Part shown: piece after piece, positions 1-7,182 of the stretch
Layout of the letters: every line of letters begins with the position of its first letter
Numbering within the stretch: position 1 is the first letter of the stretch
Assembly (NCBI GenBank): GCA_910584805.1
Contig: CAJUCB010000064.1
Location: 1 to 11,594 of the forward strand
Direction of reading: 5' to 3'
DNA length: 11,594 bases
Source: an uncultured Oscillospiraceae bacterium
GTDB lineage: Bacteria; Bacillota; Clostridia; Oscillospirales; Oscillospiraceae
The notes under the pieces: model-generated
Told to the model about the DNA's origin: nothing
What the model saw: only the letters and a program-made list of their open reading frames with translations
The model's database searches: none
Position numbers and translations under genes: made by a program

Positions 1-283
1 TGCTAAGACAGACGGCTGTAAACAGGCGGCGGTTCTGGCAGAGAAGTTTTAAGGACACCATACCCAAGAAAATTGTCATGCGCAATGGCAGTCCCCACAG
101 AAAAGGAAGCACTTCCGCACAGGGAATCGTAGCTCCCCCTTGTCAAGGGTAGCCCAAGCCGTCCCGGCGGGATTTTCCCGGCGGGGGATTGTACCTCTTT
201 CTATTTTATGCTATACTGCATATGATTCTAAGACGTTTCAAACTATGCCGCAAGGCGCCATAAGATAAAGAGAGGGTATCCCG
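1..283. other. Leader region upstream of purB
   Basis: No complete gene is visible here. Frame 2 is open from the left edge to a TAA at 50-52 (AKTDGCKQAAVLAEKF, stop), so it could be the last 16 codons of an upstream gene, but so short a tail cannot be assigned. A direct repeat TCCCGGCGGG lies at 162-171 and 176-185. A candidate purB promoter and ribosome binding site occupy the right part. No RNA gene or recognisable riboswitch is seen. Confidence 0.5.
189..217 (+). promoter_or_regulatory. Candidate sigma-A promoter of purB
   Basis: The -10 is TATACT at 212-217 (five of six consensus bases), 17 nt after TTGTAC at 189-194, a weak -35 that keeps only the TTG. Transcription would start near 224, leaving a leader of about 60 nt before the purB start. 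No PurR box or purine riboswitch could be recognised. Confidence 0.5.
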
Positions 284-1717
284 ATGAAGAACACCTATGA
301 AAGCCCCCTGGCCTCCCGTTACGCCAGCCCGGAAATGCTCTATATTTTCTCCCCGGACAAGAAGTTCACCACCTGGCACCGTCTGTGGATTGCCCTGGCC
401 CGGGCGGAGATGGAACTGGGCCTGCCCATCACCCAGGGGCAGATTGACGAGTTGGAGCGGGAGCAGGGCAACATCGATTACGAGCTGGCCGCCCAGAAGG
501 AGAAGGAATTGCGCCACGATGTCATGGCCCATATCCACGCCTACGGGGCCAAGTGCCCCAATGCCATGCCCATCATCCACCTGGGGGCCACCAGCTGCTA
601 TGTGGGGGATAACACCGACGTCATCCTCATGGGGGAGGCCTTGGCGCTGATCCGGGACAAGCTGGTGCGTATCCTGAGCGCCCTGGCTCGCTTTGCCAAC
701 GAGTATAAGTCCCTTCCCACCCTGGGCTACACCCACTACCAGGCCGCCCAGATGGTCACAGTGGGCAAGCGGGCCACCCTGTGGATGAACGAGCTGCTCA
801 TGGACCTGGAAGAGGTGGAATTCCGCCTGGACAACCTGAAGCTCCTGGGCTGCAAGGGCACCACCGGCACCCAGGCCAGCTTCCTGGAGCTCTTCGGCGG
901 AGACCAGGAGAAGGTGCGGGAACTGGACCGGAAGATCGCCGCGGAGATGGGCTATGACCAGGTCCAGCCTGTGTCCGGCCAGACCTACACCCGAAAGGTG
1001 GACTCCGCCATCCTCTCCACCCTCTCTGGTATTGCCCAGTCTGCCCACAAATTTGCCACGGACCTGCGGCTGCTGTGCCACATGAAGGAGATTGAGGAGC
1101 CCTTCGAGGCCAACCAGGTGGGTTCCTCTGCCATGCCCTACAAGCGCAACCCCATGCGCAGCGAGCGCATCTGTGCCTTGGCCCGTTATGTGATTGCCGA
1201 CGCCATCAACCCCGCCATGACCACCTCCCTTCAGTGGTTCGAGCGGACCTTGGACGACTCCGCCAACAAGCGCATCTCCGTGGCGGAAGCGTTCCTGGCA
1301 GTGGATGCCATCCTAAACCTCTATGAGAACGTCTCCGCCAACCTGGTGGTCCATCCCAAGGTCATAGAGAAGCACATCATGGAGGAGCTGCCCTTTATGG
1401 CCACAGAGAACATCCTCATGGACGCCGTGAAGCGGGGCGGCAACCGCCAGGAGCTTCATGAGCGCATCCGCACCCACTCCCTGGCCGCCGGAAGCCGGGT
1501 GAAGGATGAGGGGAAGGACAACGACCTGCTGGAACGCATTGCTGCCGACCCGGCCTTCGGCCTCTCCGCCGAGGAAGTCCGCCGGCACCTGGACCCTGCC
1601 GACTACATCGGCTGCTGCCCAGAGCAGGTGGAACGCTTCCTGAAGGACTGCGTCCAGCCCATGCTGGACAAATACCCCGACGCCCTACAGGGCACCGGGA
1701 CAGAAATCAAGGTATAA
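284..1717 (+). CDS. purB: Adenylosuccinate lyase
   Basis: Adenylosuccinate lyase of the fumarase/aspartase superfamily. It removes fumarate from SAICAR to give AICAR and from adenylosuccinate to give AMP, acting twice in cytoplasmic purine synthesis. The 477-residue product carries the superfamily signature loop SSAMPYKRNP at residues 281-290, which holds the catalytic serine. A TH at 150-151 supplies the probable general-acid histidine, and TGTQASF (194-200) and LDDSAN-type segments are also family features. The sequence reads like the long form also found in animals (for example RHDVMAH, HLGATSCYVGDNTD, ELPFMATENI) rather than the shorter Bacillus PurB of roughly 430 residues; this comparison is from memory. 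HYQAAQ replaces the more usual HxQPAQ next to the histidine. The ATG at 284 follows AGAGGG by 7 nt. The gene is 63 nt upstream of the transporter on the same strand, with no obvious terminator between. Confidence 0.96.
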   Translation: MKNTYESPLASRYASPEMLYIFSPDKKFTTWHRLWIALARAEMELGLPITQGQIDELEREQGNIDYELAAQKEKELRHDVMAHIHAYGAKCPNAMPIIHLGATSCYVGDNTDVILMGEALALIRDKLVRILSALARFANEYKSLPTLGYTHYQAAQMVTVGKRATLWMNELLMDLEEVEFRLDNLKLLGCKGTTGTQASFLELFGGDQEKVRELDRKIAAEMGYDQVQPVSGQTYTRKVDSAILSTLSGIAQSAHKFATDLRLLCHMKEIEEPFEANQVGSSAMPYKRNPMRSERICALARYVIADAINPAMTTSLQWFERTLDDSANKRISVAEAFLAVDAILNLYENVSANLVVHPKVIEKHIMEELPFMATENILMDAVKRGGNRQELHERIRTHSLAAGSRVKDEGKDNDLLERIAADPAFGLSAEEVRRHLDPADYIGCCPEQVERFLKDCVQPMLDKYPDALQGTGTEIKV

Positions 1718-1780
1718 AAGCGATACACGACAGAGCCGCCTGGCCCTTTCCTGTGAGCGATAGATAGAGAGGTGGGGCCC

Positions 1781-2707
1781 ATGGCCTGGCTGGTGGTTTT
1801 GGAAAAAATGGTGGTCCTGGTGGCGCTGATCCTGGTGGGTGTTCTCAGCGCCAAGGCAGGCTGGGTAGACGGGCGGTTTAGCCAAATGCTCAGCCGCCTG
1901 GTGATGAATCTGTTCATCGTCTGTACCATTCTGAACTCTGTGGTAAACGTGGAGCCCATCTTCACTGGGGGCGAACTGGGAACCGCCATGCTGGTGGCCT
2001 TTGTCCCCTTCCTGATAGGGGGTGTCGTGGGGTTCCTTGTGACCCACTGTGTGGGCCTCCGGGGCCAAGCCCGCAATGTGGCCTGGCTGTGTGTGCTCTT
2101 TATGAACAACGTCTTTGTGGGTTTCCCCCTGGTGGAGGCGATCTTTGGCCCGGAAGCGGTGTTCTGTGCCTCCCTGACCAACATCCCCTTCAACCTCATC
2201 CTCTACACCCTGGGGGTGAGCCTGCTCCACCAGCAGGAGGATAAGAAGGGGAAGCTCAACCTCCGGGAGATTTTCAGTGTCCCCCTTCTGGCCACCCTGG
2301 CCGCCATTGTGATCTTCCTGGCCCAAATTCCCATGCCGGCCATGGCGGCGGATTTCCTGTCCACCATGGGCGGGGCTACGGTATCCCTGTCCATGCTCAT
2401 CATCGGCATCTCCCTGAGCACCATGCCCATCCGGGAGGCCCTACTAGACTGGCGTGCCTATGTGGTGAGCCTGGCCCGGCTGATCCTCTGCCCGGTGCTG
2501 ACCGTGCTGCTCATGGGCTTTCTGCTGCCAGAGGGCTCCATTACCCTGGGGACCTACACCATCATCAGCGCCTGCCCCAGCGGGGCCATGATTGCGATCC
2601 TATGCGTGCGTTTCCAAACCGACGACCGCCTGGCCTCCAAGATTATCTTCCTGAGCACCGTGCTCAGCGCCATTACCCTGCCGCTGATGACCTACTTTTT
2701 GCTGTAA
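1781..2707 (+). CDS. AEC (auxin efflux carrier) family transporter
   Basis: Integral membrane transporter of the AEC family (bile/arsenite/riboflavin transporter clan), whose bacterial members export or import small organic acids such as malate. The substrate cannot be read from sequence. The protein is about 308 residues and almost wholly hydrophobic. It has a first half of about five membrane segments, a charged loop (QQEDKKGKLNLRE) near residue 153, and a second half of about five more. The family's broken-helix features appear as NNVFVGFPL in the first half and SACPSGA in the second. A longer reading can start at GTG 1772, but ATG 1781 is preferred because GAGAGG ends 8 nt before it, whereas 1772 would lie inside that site. 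It probably shares a transcript with purB and with the small gene 24 nt downstream. Confidence 0.88.
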   Translation: MAWLVVLEKMVVLVALILVGVLSAKAGWVDGRFSQMLSRLVMNLFIVCTILNSVVNVEPIFTGGELGTAMLVAFVPFLIGGVVGFLVTHCVGLRGQARNVAWLCVLFMNNVFVGFPLVEAIFGPEAVFCASLTNIPFNLILYTLGVSLLHQQEDKKGKLNLREIFSVPLLATLAAIVIFLAQIPMPAMAADFLSTMGGATVSLSMLIIGISLSTMPIREALLDWRAYVVSLARLILCPVLTVLLMGFLLPEGSITLGTYTIISACPSGAMIAILCVRFQTDDRLASKIIFLSTVLSAITLPLMTYFLL

Positions 2708-2731
2708 TTGGGACGGAAAGGACTGTGTGCG

Positions 2732-3055
2732 ATGCAGACGATTGTGATTGTATTAGACCCCACCAAGCTGGACAATCCCGACCTGGACCTGCGCTATCTG
2801 GTGCCGGACCGGGTAGAAGCGGTGACCCAAGGGGCCATTGCGGACAACGGCTATGATTATCTGGACTCCACCGCTGCGCCCCGTCTGGGCATTTGGCTGG
2901 ATACAAAATCTGCCACCGAAGGATGGCCCAAGGTGCTGAAGCTGCTGCGGGAGGAAACGTTTTTGGACAACGATCTCTCCCAGTCGGCGGAGCTCTATAT
3001 CTCCACGGAGGACGCAGCAGCGTTCGAGGACTGCATCCGGGTGTATCCGGAATAA
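2732..3055 (+). CDS. Conserved-looking hypothetical protein, 107 aa
   Basis: I do not recognise this family. From ATG 2732, which follows GGAAAGGA by 9 nt, it encodes 107 residues. An in-frame TTG at 2708 lies just past the transporter's stop and has no ribosome binding site. The product is soluble and acidic with no signal peptide or membrane segment. It starts with a hydrophobic strand (QTIVIVLDP), followed by a region rich in D, L and G and a helical stretch (EGWPKVLKLLREETFL). The alternating strands and helices suggest a small alpha/beta fold. It is the last gene of the purB transcription unit, closed by a strong terminator starting 5 nt after the stop. Good spacing, codon use like its neighbours and the terminator position support a real gene. 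Confidence 0.75.
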   Translation: MQTIVIVLDPTKLDNPDLDLRYLVPDRVEAVTQGAIADNGYDYLDSTAAPRLGIWLDTKSATEGWPKVLKLLREETFLDNDLSQSAELYISTEDAAAFEDCIRVYPE

Positions 3056-3060
3056 CACGA

Positions 3061-3110
3061 AGAAAACCGAGACTGCTTCTGGGTTCAGAAACAGTCTCGG
3101 TTCTTTTTTT
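3061..3110. terminator. Bidirectional intrinsic terminator
   Basis: AACCGAGACTG (3065-3075) and CAGTCTCGGTT (3092-3102) form a perfect 11-bp stem with a 16-nt loop. On the plus strand it is followed by C and seven T, ending the purB unit. On the minus strand the stem is followed by TTCTTCG, which can also end the convergent rib operon. Confidence 0.9.
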
Positions 3111-3200
3111 GCGGCAGCTTTATGGCAGCCAGTGCCGACGGAGCGTTTCCGTCTCAAATGGTGTCACAATGATTTCCAAAGGCTCCGTTTTTGGAATCCC

Positions 3201-3668
3201 TCAGCCCTCAATCTCCCGAATGAGGTTCACCATCTCCACGGCCCCCAGGGCGCAGTCATAGCCCTTGTTGCCCGCCTTGGTCCCGGCGCGCTCAATGGCC
3301 TGCTCGATGTTCTCTGTGGTGAGTACGCCGAACATCACGGGGATGTCACTGTGTAGGGACACGGTGGCGATACCCTTGGAGACCTCGCTGCACACGTAGT
3401 CATAGTGGGTGGTGCTGCCCCGGATCACAGCCCCCAGGCAGATCACCGCGTCATACTTGCCGCTCTTGGCCATCTTAGAGGCGATGAGGGGAATCTCAAA
3501 GGCGCCGGGTACCCAGGCCACTTGGATGTCCTCCTCCTGGACGCCGTGGCGCAGCAGGCCGTCCATGGCGCCCCCCAGGAGCTTGTTGGTGATGAACTCG
3601 TTGAACCGGGCGGCGACGATGCCCACCTTCATGCTTTTTGCGATCAGATTGCCTTCAAACGTTTTCAT
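3201..3668 (-). CDS. ribH: 6,7-dimethyl-8-ribityllumazine synthase
   Basis: Lumazine synthase condenses 5-amino-6-ribitylamino-uracil with 3,4-dihydroxy-2-butanone 4-phosphate to give the immediate precursor of riboflavin. The 155-residue length is typical, and family members form icosahedral or pentameric shells. Visible motifs are AARFNEF (19-25, the aromatic residue stacking on the pyrimidine), PGAFEIP (54-60), GAVIRGSTTHYDYV (79-92) with catalytic His88, and NIEQAIERAG (120-129) with Arg127 for the phosphate. The His88 and Arg127 numbering matches that of the Bacillus subtilis enzyme. ATG at 3668-3666 follows a strong AAGGAGG site. It is the last gene of the rib operon, 32 nt after ribBA, and is followed by a 90-nt gap before the bidirectional terminator. 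Confidence 0.97.
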   Translation of the reverse strand: MKTFEGNLIAKSMKVGIVAARFNEFITNKLLGGAMDGLLRHGVQEEDIQVAWVPGAFEIPLIASKMAKSGKYDAVICLGAVIRGSTTHYDYVCSEVSKGIATVSLHSDIPVMFGVLTTENIEQAIERAGTKAGNKGYDCALGAVEMVNLIREIEG

Positions 3669-3700
3669 GGGAATGTTCCTCCTTATGTGTTTCTATCGGT

Positions 3701-4900
3701 TTAATAGTTCAGAATATGGCCCATCTTCTCCTGTTTGGTGCGCAGATAGAAGAGGTCATGGGGGTTGGCGTCCATCTGGATGGCGACCCGTTCCTTGATG
3801 GACATGCCAAAGTCAGAGAGCTGATAGACTTTATCCGGGTTGTTGGTGAGCAGCCGCAGGGTCTTGATGCCCAGGTCCCGCAGAATCTGTGCGCCGATAT
3901 AGTATTCTCTCAAGTCCCCGGCGAAGCCCAGGGCTAGGTTGGCTTCCAGGGTGTCCATGCCGTCGTCTTGGAGGGTGTAGGCCCGGAGCTTGTTGATAAG
4001 GCCGATGCCCCGCCCTTCCTGGCGCATATAGAGCAGGACGCCCCGCCCTTCCTTTTCGATCTGCGCCATGGCGGCGGCCAACTGCTGGCCGCAGTCGCAG
4101 CGCAGGGAGCCGAAGGCGTCCCCGGTGAGGCACTCGGAGTGAACCCGGCACAACACATCCTCGCCGCTACTGATGTCCCCCTTCACCAGGGCGATGTGGT
4201 GCTCGCCGTTGACCTTGTTCACATAGCCGTAGGCGGTAAAGTCCCCATAGCGGGTGGGCATCTTGGCGGTGGTGACCCGTTCCACCAGCACCTCATGGCG
4301 CTTGCGGTAGTTTTGCAGGTCCTTGATGGTGATGAACTTGATGTCCCATTTCTCCGCCAGCTCAATGAGCTCCGGGGTGCGCATCATGGTGCCGTCCTCC
4401 CGCATGATCTCGCAGCACAGGCCGCACTCCTTCAGCCCTGCCAGGCGCAGCAGGTCCACGGTGGCCTCTGTGTGGCCGTTGCGTTCCAGCACGCCGTTCT
4501 TCTTGGCTAGCAGGGGGAACATGTGGCCGGGGCGGCGGAAGTCCTCAGGCTTGGCGTTCTCGTCTACGCACTTCATGGCGGTGATGGAGCGCTCGGCGGC
4601 GGAGATACCGGTGGTGGTGTCCACGTGGTCGATGGAGACGGTAAAGGCGGTCTCGTGGTTGTCGGTGTTCCGGGTGACCATCTGGGGGAATTGGAGGCGG
4701 TGGACGTACTCCTCAGACATGGGCATACAGATCAGGCCCTTGCCGTGGGTGGCCATGAAGTTGACGTTCTCTGTGGTGGCGAACTCTGCGGCACAGATGA
4801 AGTCCCCCTCGTTTTCCCGGTCGGGGTCGTCGGTGCAGAGGATGAGCTTGCCGTTGCGCAGGTCCTCTAGGGCCTCTTCGATGGTGTTGAACTTGAACAT
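3701..4900 (-). CDS. ribBA: Bifunctional DHBP synthase / GTP cyclohydrolase II
   Basis: Two-domain enzyme feeding both branches of riboflavin synthesis. The N-terminal half (about 1-200) makes 3,4-dihydroxy-2-butanone 4-phosphate from ribulose 5-phosphate. The C-terminal half (about 205-399) opens GTP to the pyrimidine precursor. The DHBP synthase part shows DRENEGD (27-33) with metal-binding acids, RRPGH (122-126) and HTEATVDL (143-150). The cyclohydrolase part shows RVHSEC (252-257) and GDAFGSLRCDC (260-270), giving zinc ligands Cys257, Cys268 and Cys270, then RQEGRGIG (293-300) and NNPDK (353-357). Both active sites appear intact. The start is ATG 4900-4898, 7-8 nt after AAAGGAGA; an in-frame ATG 18 nt upstream has no comparable site. 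It begins 24 nt after the ribE stop. In B. subtilis this fusion is named ribA. Confidence 0.97.
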   Translation of the reverse strand: MFKFNTIEEALEDLRNGKLILCTDDPDRENEGDFICAAEFATTENVNFMATHGKGLICMPMSEEYVHRLQFPQMVTRNTDNHETAFTVSIDHVDTTTGISAAERSITAMKCVDENAKPEDFRRPGHMFPLLAKKNGVLERNGHTEATVDLLRLAGLKECGLCCEIMREDGTMMRTPELIELAEKWDIKFITIKDLQNYRKRHEVLVERVTTAKMPTRYGDFTAYGYVNKVNGEHHIALVKGDISSGEDVLCRVHSECLTGDAFGSLRCDCGQQLAAAMAQIEKEGRGVLLYMRQEGRGIGLINKLRAYTLQDDGMDTLEANLALGFAGDLREYYIGAQILRDLGIKTLRLLTNNPDKVYQLSDFGMSIKERVAIQMDANPHDLFYLRTKQEKMGHILNY

Positions 4901-4924
4901 GGGATGGTCTCCTTTCAAAATGGG

Positions 4925-5575
4925 TCAAAAGCCGTATTGGGTCAAAAAGTCACGGGTGATGCGGCTGCTGGGCTTCTCCTCTGCTTGCGGGGCAGTGAGC
5001 AGCTTTTCCACATACTTGCCGATGATATCAGTTTCTAAATTGACGATATCCCCGGGCTTACGGTCCTTGAGCACCGTCACCGCCACGGTGTGGGGGATGG
5101 CAGAGATTTGAAAGCTATCGCTGTCCACCGTCGCCACGGTGAGGCTGATGCCGTCAATGGTGATGGAGCCCTTCTCCACCACATAGCGCAAAATGTTGGC
5201 GTCCGCCCGGATGGTGTACCATATCGCGTTGTCGTCCTGGGTGAGTTTTGTGACGGTGCCCACCCCATCCACATGGCCTGCCACGATGTGCCCGCCGAAG
5301 CGGCCGTTGGCGGCCATGGCCCGTTCCAGGTTTACCCGGCTGCCGTTTTTCAGCTGGGATAGGGAGGAACGGTTCAGGGTTTCGTGCATCACGTCGGCGG
5401 AAAAGCCCTCTGGGGAGAAGTCCGTAACGGTGAGGCACACGCCGTTGACGGCGATGCTGTCCCCAATGTGGACGTCGCTGAGGACGGTTTTGGCCTGGAT
5501 GTCCAGCACGGCGCTGCTGCGCCCCCGGCGGATGGCCCGGATGGTGCCCATCTCTTCCACGATGCCTGTGAACAT
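4925..5575 (-). CDS. ribE: Riboflavin synthase, alpha subunit
   Basis: Riboflavin synthase dismutates two molecules of 6,7-dimethyl-8-ribityllumazine to riboflavin and the ribitylamino-uracil precursor, the last step of the pathway. The 216-residue protein has the expected two tandem lumazine-binding barrels. The first runs from MFTGIVEEMG (1-10) through IAVNGVCLTV. The second starts around GRFGGHIVAGHVDG and includes GSITIDGISLTV and AIPHT. The duplicated NGVCLTV / DGISLTV elements are the internal repeat of the family. The C-terminal tail is enriched in charged residues, as usual for the trimerisation helix. Its ATG (5575-5573) directly abuts the TAA of ribD with no gap, which implies translational coupling. 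ribE is the B. subtilis name; the enzyme is ribC in E. coli nomenclature. Confidence 0.97.
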   Translation of the reverse strand: MFTGIVEEMGTIRAIRRGRSSAVLDIQAKTVLSDVHIGDSIAVNGVCLTVTDFSPEGFSADVMHETLNRSSLSQLKNGSRVNLERAMAANGRFGGHIVAGHVDGVGTVTKLTQDDNAIWYTIRADANILRYVVEKGSITIDGISLTVATVDSDSFQISAIPHTVAVTVLKDRKPGDIVNLETDIIGKYVEKLLTAPQAEEKPSSRITRDFLTQYGF

Positions 5576-6667
5576 TTACTTCTCCACCTCGCTTTCTATC
5601 AAGAGGTCCTCCCCCAACTGGGTGAGGACGGGGGCCTTCAATCGGACGGCCTGGTCTGGGTGGGGGAAGCCCTGGCCCCCCACAGGGCCCTTGGCCCCCT
5701 GGCCCCCCAGGAGCTTGGGGGCGATATAGGCCTGTACCTTGTCCACGAGCCCTGCCTCTAGGAAGGACCAGTGGATGGCGCCGCCGCCCTCCGCCAGGAT
5801 GCTGTCGATTTCCTGTTTCCCCAGCTCGGTGAGCAGGGCGGGGAGGTCCACGCCGCCGTTCTTACCCTGGGGCAGGGGCAGGACCTGACAGCCCAGGTCC
5901 GTATAGGCTTTGATTTTTTCCGTTTCCTGACAGCAGGTGGCCAGGAGAGTGGGGACGTCCTTCGCTGTGCGGACCACCTGGGCGCTGAGGGGGGTGCGCA
6001 GCTGGCTGTCGCAGATGATACGCAGGGGGTCCCGGCCTCCGTCCACCCGGCAGGTGAGCTGGGGATCATCCGCCAGCACCGTGCCTACGCCCACCAGAAT
6101 GCCCCGGTAGCGGCTGCGCTGAAGGTGAACATGCTGCCGGGCCTCGGGCCCGGTGATCCACTGGGAGGCCCCGGTGTAAGCGGCCAGCTTCCCGTCCAGG
6201 GTCATAGCGTATTTCAGGACGACATAGGGGCGCTTGGTCTGGATATAATGGAAGAACACGTGGTTCAGTGCCCGGCAGTTGTCTGCCAGGACGCCCTCGG
6301 TGACTTCCACCCCGGCCGCCCGGAGGATGCCGATGCCCTGCCCGGCCACCTGGGGGTTGGGATCCCCGGAGCCCACCACCACCCGGGCCAGCTTGGCCTG
6401 CAAAATGGCCTCGGTACACGGGGGCTGGCGGCCATGGTGGCAGCAGGGTTCCAGGGTTACATAGATGGTCCCCCCAGCAGGGTTCTCGGTGCAGTTGGCC
6501 AAAGCGGCCCGCTCCGCGTGGAGCTCCCCGCATTTGACGTGGTAGCCCTTGCCGATGATCCGCCCGTCCTTGACGATCACGGCCCCCACCATGGGGTTGG
6601 GGCTGGTCCATCCCCAGCCCTTCCGGGCCAGGTCCAGGGCCAAGCCCATGTATTTTTGGTCGTTCAT
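5576..6667 (-). CDS. ribD: Bifunctional riboflavin deaminase / reductase RibD
   Basis: RibD carries out two consecutive steps after GTP ring opening: deamination of the pyrimidine ring, then NADPH-dependent reduction of the ribose side chain. From ATG 6667-6665 it is 363 residues, the usual length. The N-terminal deaminase domain (about 1-145) has TSPNPMVGAV (21-30), HAE with zinc ligand His50 and catalytic Glu52, and PCCHHGRQPPC with zinc ligands Cys75 and Cys84. The reductase domain (about 148-363) has KYAMTLDGKLA, VGVGTVLADDP and ILAEGGGAIHWSFL. The frame stays open to 6856, which would add 63 residues, but that extension is translated riboswitch and terminator sequence and is rejected. 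AGAGGTGG lies just upstream of the chosen ATG. It is the first gene of the rib operon and the direct target of the FMN switch. Confidence 0.96.
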   Translation of the reverse strand: MNDQKYMGLALDLARKGWGWTSPNPMVGAVIVKDGRIIGKGYHVKCGELHAERAALANCTENPAGGTIYVTLEPCCHHGRQPPCTEAILQAKLARVVVGSGDPNPQVAGQGIGILRAAGVEVTEGVLADNCRALNHVFFHYIQTKRPYVVLKYAMTLDGKLAAYTGASQWITGPEARQHVHLQRSRYRGILVGVGTVLADDPQLTCRVDGGRDPLRIICDSQLRTPLSAQVVRTAKDVPTLLATCCQETEKIKAYTDLGCQVLPLPQGKNGGVDLPALLTELGKQEIDSILAEGGGAIHWSFLEAGLVDKVQAYIAPKLLGGQGAKGPVGGQGFPHPDQAVRLKAPVLTQLGEDLLIESEVEK

Positions 6668-6690
6668 ACTTGTATCCACCTCTTTGACGC

Positions 6691-6728
6691 GACAAAACAC
6701 GCCCTGGATATAGTATCTCCAAGGCGTG
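6691..6728 (-). terminator. Second rib leader terminator, next to ribD
   Basis: On the minus strand CACGCCTTGGA (6728-6718) pairs with TCCAGGGCGTG (6708-6698) through 11 bp including one G-U, around a 9-nt loop, followed by TTTTGTC. It lies just before the ribD ribosome binding site. It could be a second attenuator, or a hairpin that limits read-through from the first terminator. Confidence 0.7.
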
Positions 6729-6760
6729 GTCAAAGGACACAGGGAACCGCGCATCTGCCC

Positions 6761-6795
6761 AAACAAAAATCTCTGGAATGAAAAACATCCCAGAG
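6761..6795 (-). terminator. First rib leader terminator (attenuator)
   Basis: On the minus strand CTCTGGGATG (6795-6786) pairs with CATTCCAGAG (6780-6771): a 10-bp stem with one G-U, a TTTTT loop and a downstream ATTTTTGTTT tract. It starts 38 nt after the aptamer's closing helix, where the expression platform of an FMN transcriptional switch is expected. Confidence 0.85.
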
Positions 6796-6832
6796 CAATG
6801 CAAAGCAAACGCAGGGACACCTGCGTGTGTTC

Positions 6833-6943
6833 ATCTTCTTCCATCCAGACTGTCACTGTCGGCTTCGGAGTTGCACCGAATCATGCCTTTTACGGCTCGT
6901 GGGCTTTACCACCGGTAGGGACTTGCACCCTGCCCTGAAGATA
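6833..6943 (-). ncRNA. FMN riboswitch (RFN element)
   Basis: The minus strand carries the conserved RFN aptamer. The core blocks, in order, are AGGGCAGGGTGCAAG, CCCTACCGGTGG, AAAGCCCACGAGC, GATTCGGTGCAACTCCG and CAGTCTGGATGG. The outer helix P1 is ATCTTC (6943-6938) with GAAGAT (6838-6833). FMN binding is expected to fold the aptamer and allow the downstream terminator, stopping rib transcription. It sits about 15 nt after the predicted transcription start and 165 nt before ribD. Confidence 0.97.
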
Positions 6944-6963
6944 TGGATTCAATTGTCGTTCTC

Positions 6964-6992
6964 ACTTTACAACGCTTTTGGCCCGCTGTCAA
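6964..6992 (-). promoter_or_regulatory. Promoter of the rib operon
   Basis: On the minus strand a perfect TTGACA (6992-6987) is separated by exactly 17 nt from TAAAGT (6969-6964). The start would fall near 6957, just ahead of the FMN aptamer. The remaining gap between this promoter and the divergent gene at 7183 holds only that gene's own promoter and ribosome binding site. Confidence 0.8.
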
Positions 6993-7086
6993 GGGTTTGA
7001 AATAAAACCGTCGAATTTTATGAAAAGACGGGGGAAAGTACGGGGATATCTGTTCTGCTTGTAAAAGACGCAGGCGGCGGGGAGGA

Positions 7087-7115
7087 TGGTCAAGTCCTCT
7101 GGGCTGTGGTATAAT
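7087..7115 (+). promoter_or_regulatory. Promoter of the zinc-ribbon-like gene
   Basis: A perfect TATAAT at 7110-7115 lies 17 nt after TGGTCA at 7087-7092, a partial -35 matching four of six bases. The start near 7122 leaves a leader of about 60 nt. It is divergent from the rib promoter, with about 95 nt between the two -35 boxes. Confidence 0.65.
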
Positions 7116-7182
7116 AGGAAGGAATACAAACCTGCAACCAGCCGCAGCCGCGGCGTGTGAAACGAAACGGAGGCGATCTCTT

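Noticed and set aside
1..79. Minus-strand frame from ATG 79 off the left edge (MTIFLGMVSLK...)
   Set aside because: No ribosome binding site, low-information composition and no recognisable family; most likely chance.
162..185. Direct repeat TCCCGGCGGG twice
   Set aside because: Only two short GC-rich copies 14 nt apart upstream of purB; no third unit and no array structure, so not a CRISPR or convincing operator.
206..1081. 291-codon open frame antisense to purB
   Set aside because: It lies wholly over a well-supported purB, is rich in G, L and H as expected of a shadow in GC-rich DNA, and has no ribosome binding site.
1685..2326. 213-codon open frame antisense to the AEC transporter
   Set aside because: Rich in H, Q and G and overlapping a clear membrane transporter; no start signals.
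3137..3153. Hairpin GACGGA / TCCGTC between the terminator and ribH
   Set aside because: A 6-bp stem with no T tract on either strand; the strong stem at 3065-3102 explains termination better.
5771..6781. 336-codon open frame antisense to ribD
   Set aside because: The frame mirrors ribD and its riboswitch leader; composition is that of a GC-rich antisense shadow and no family is recognisable.
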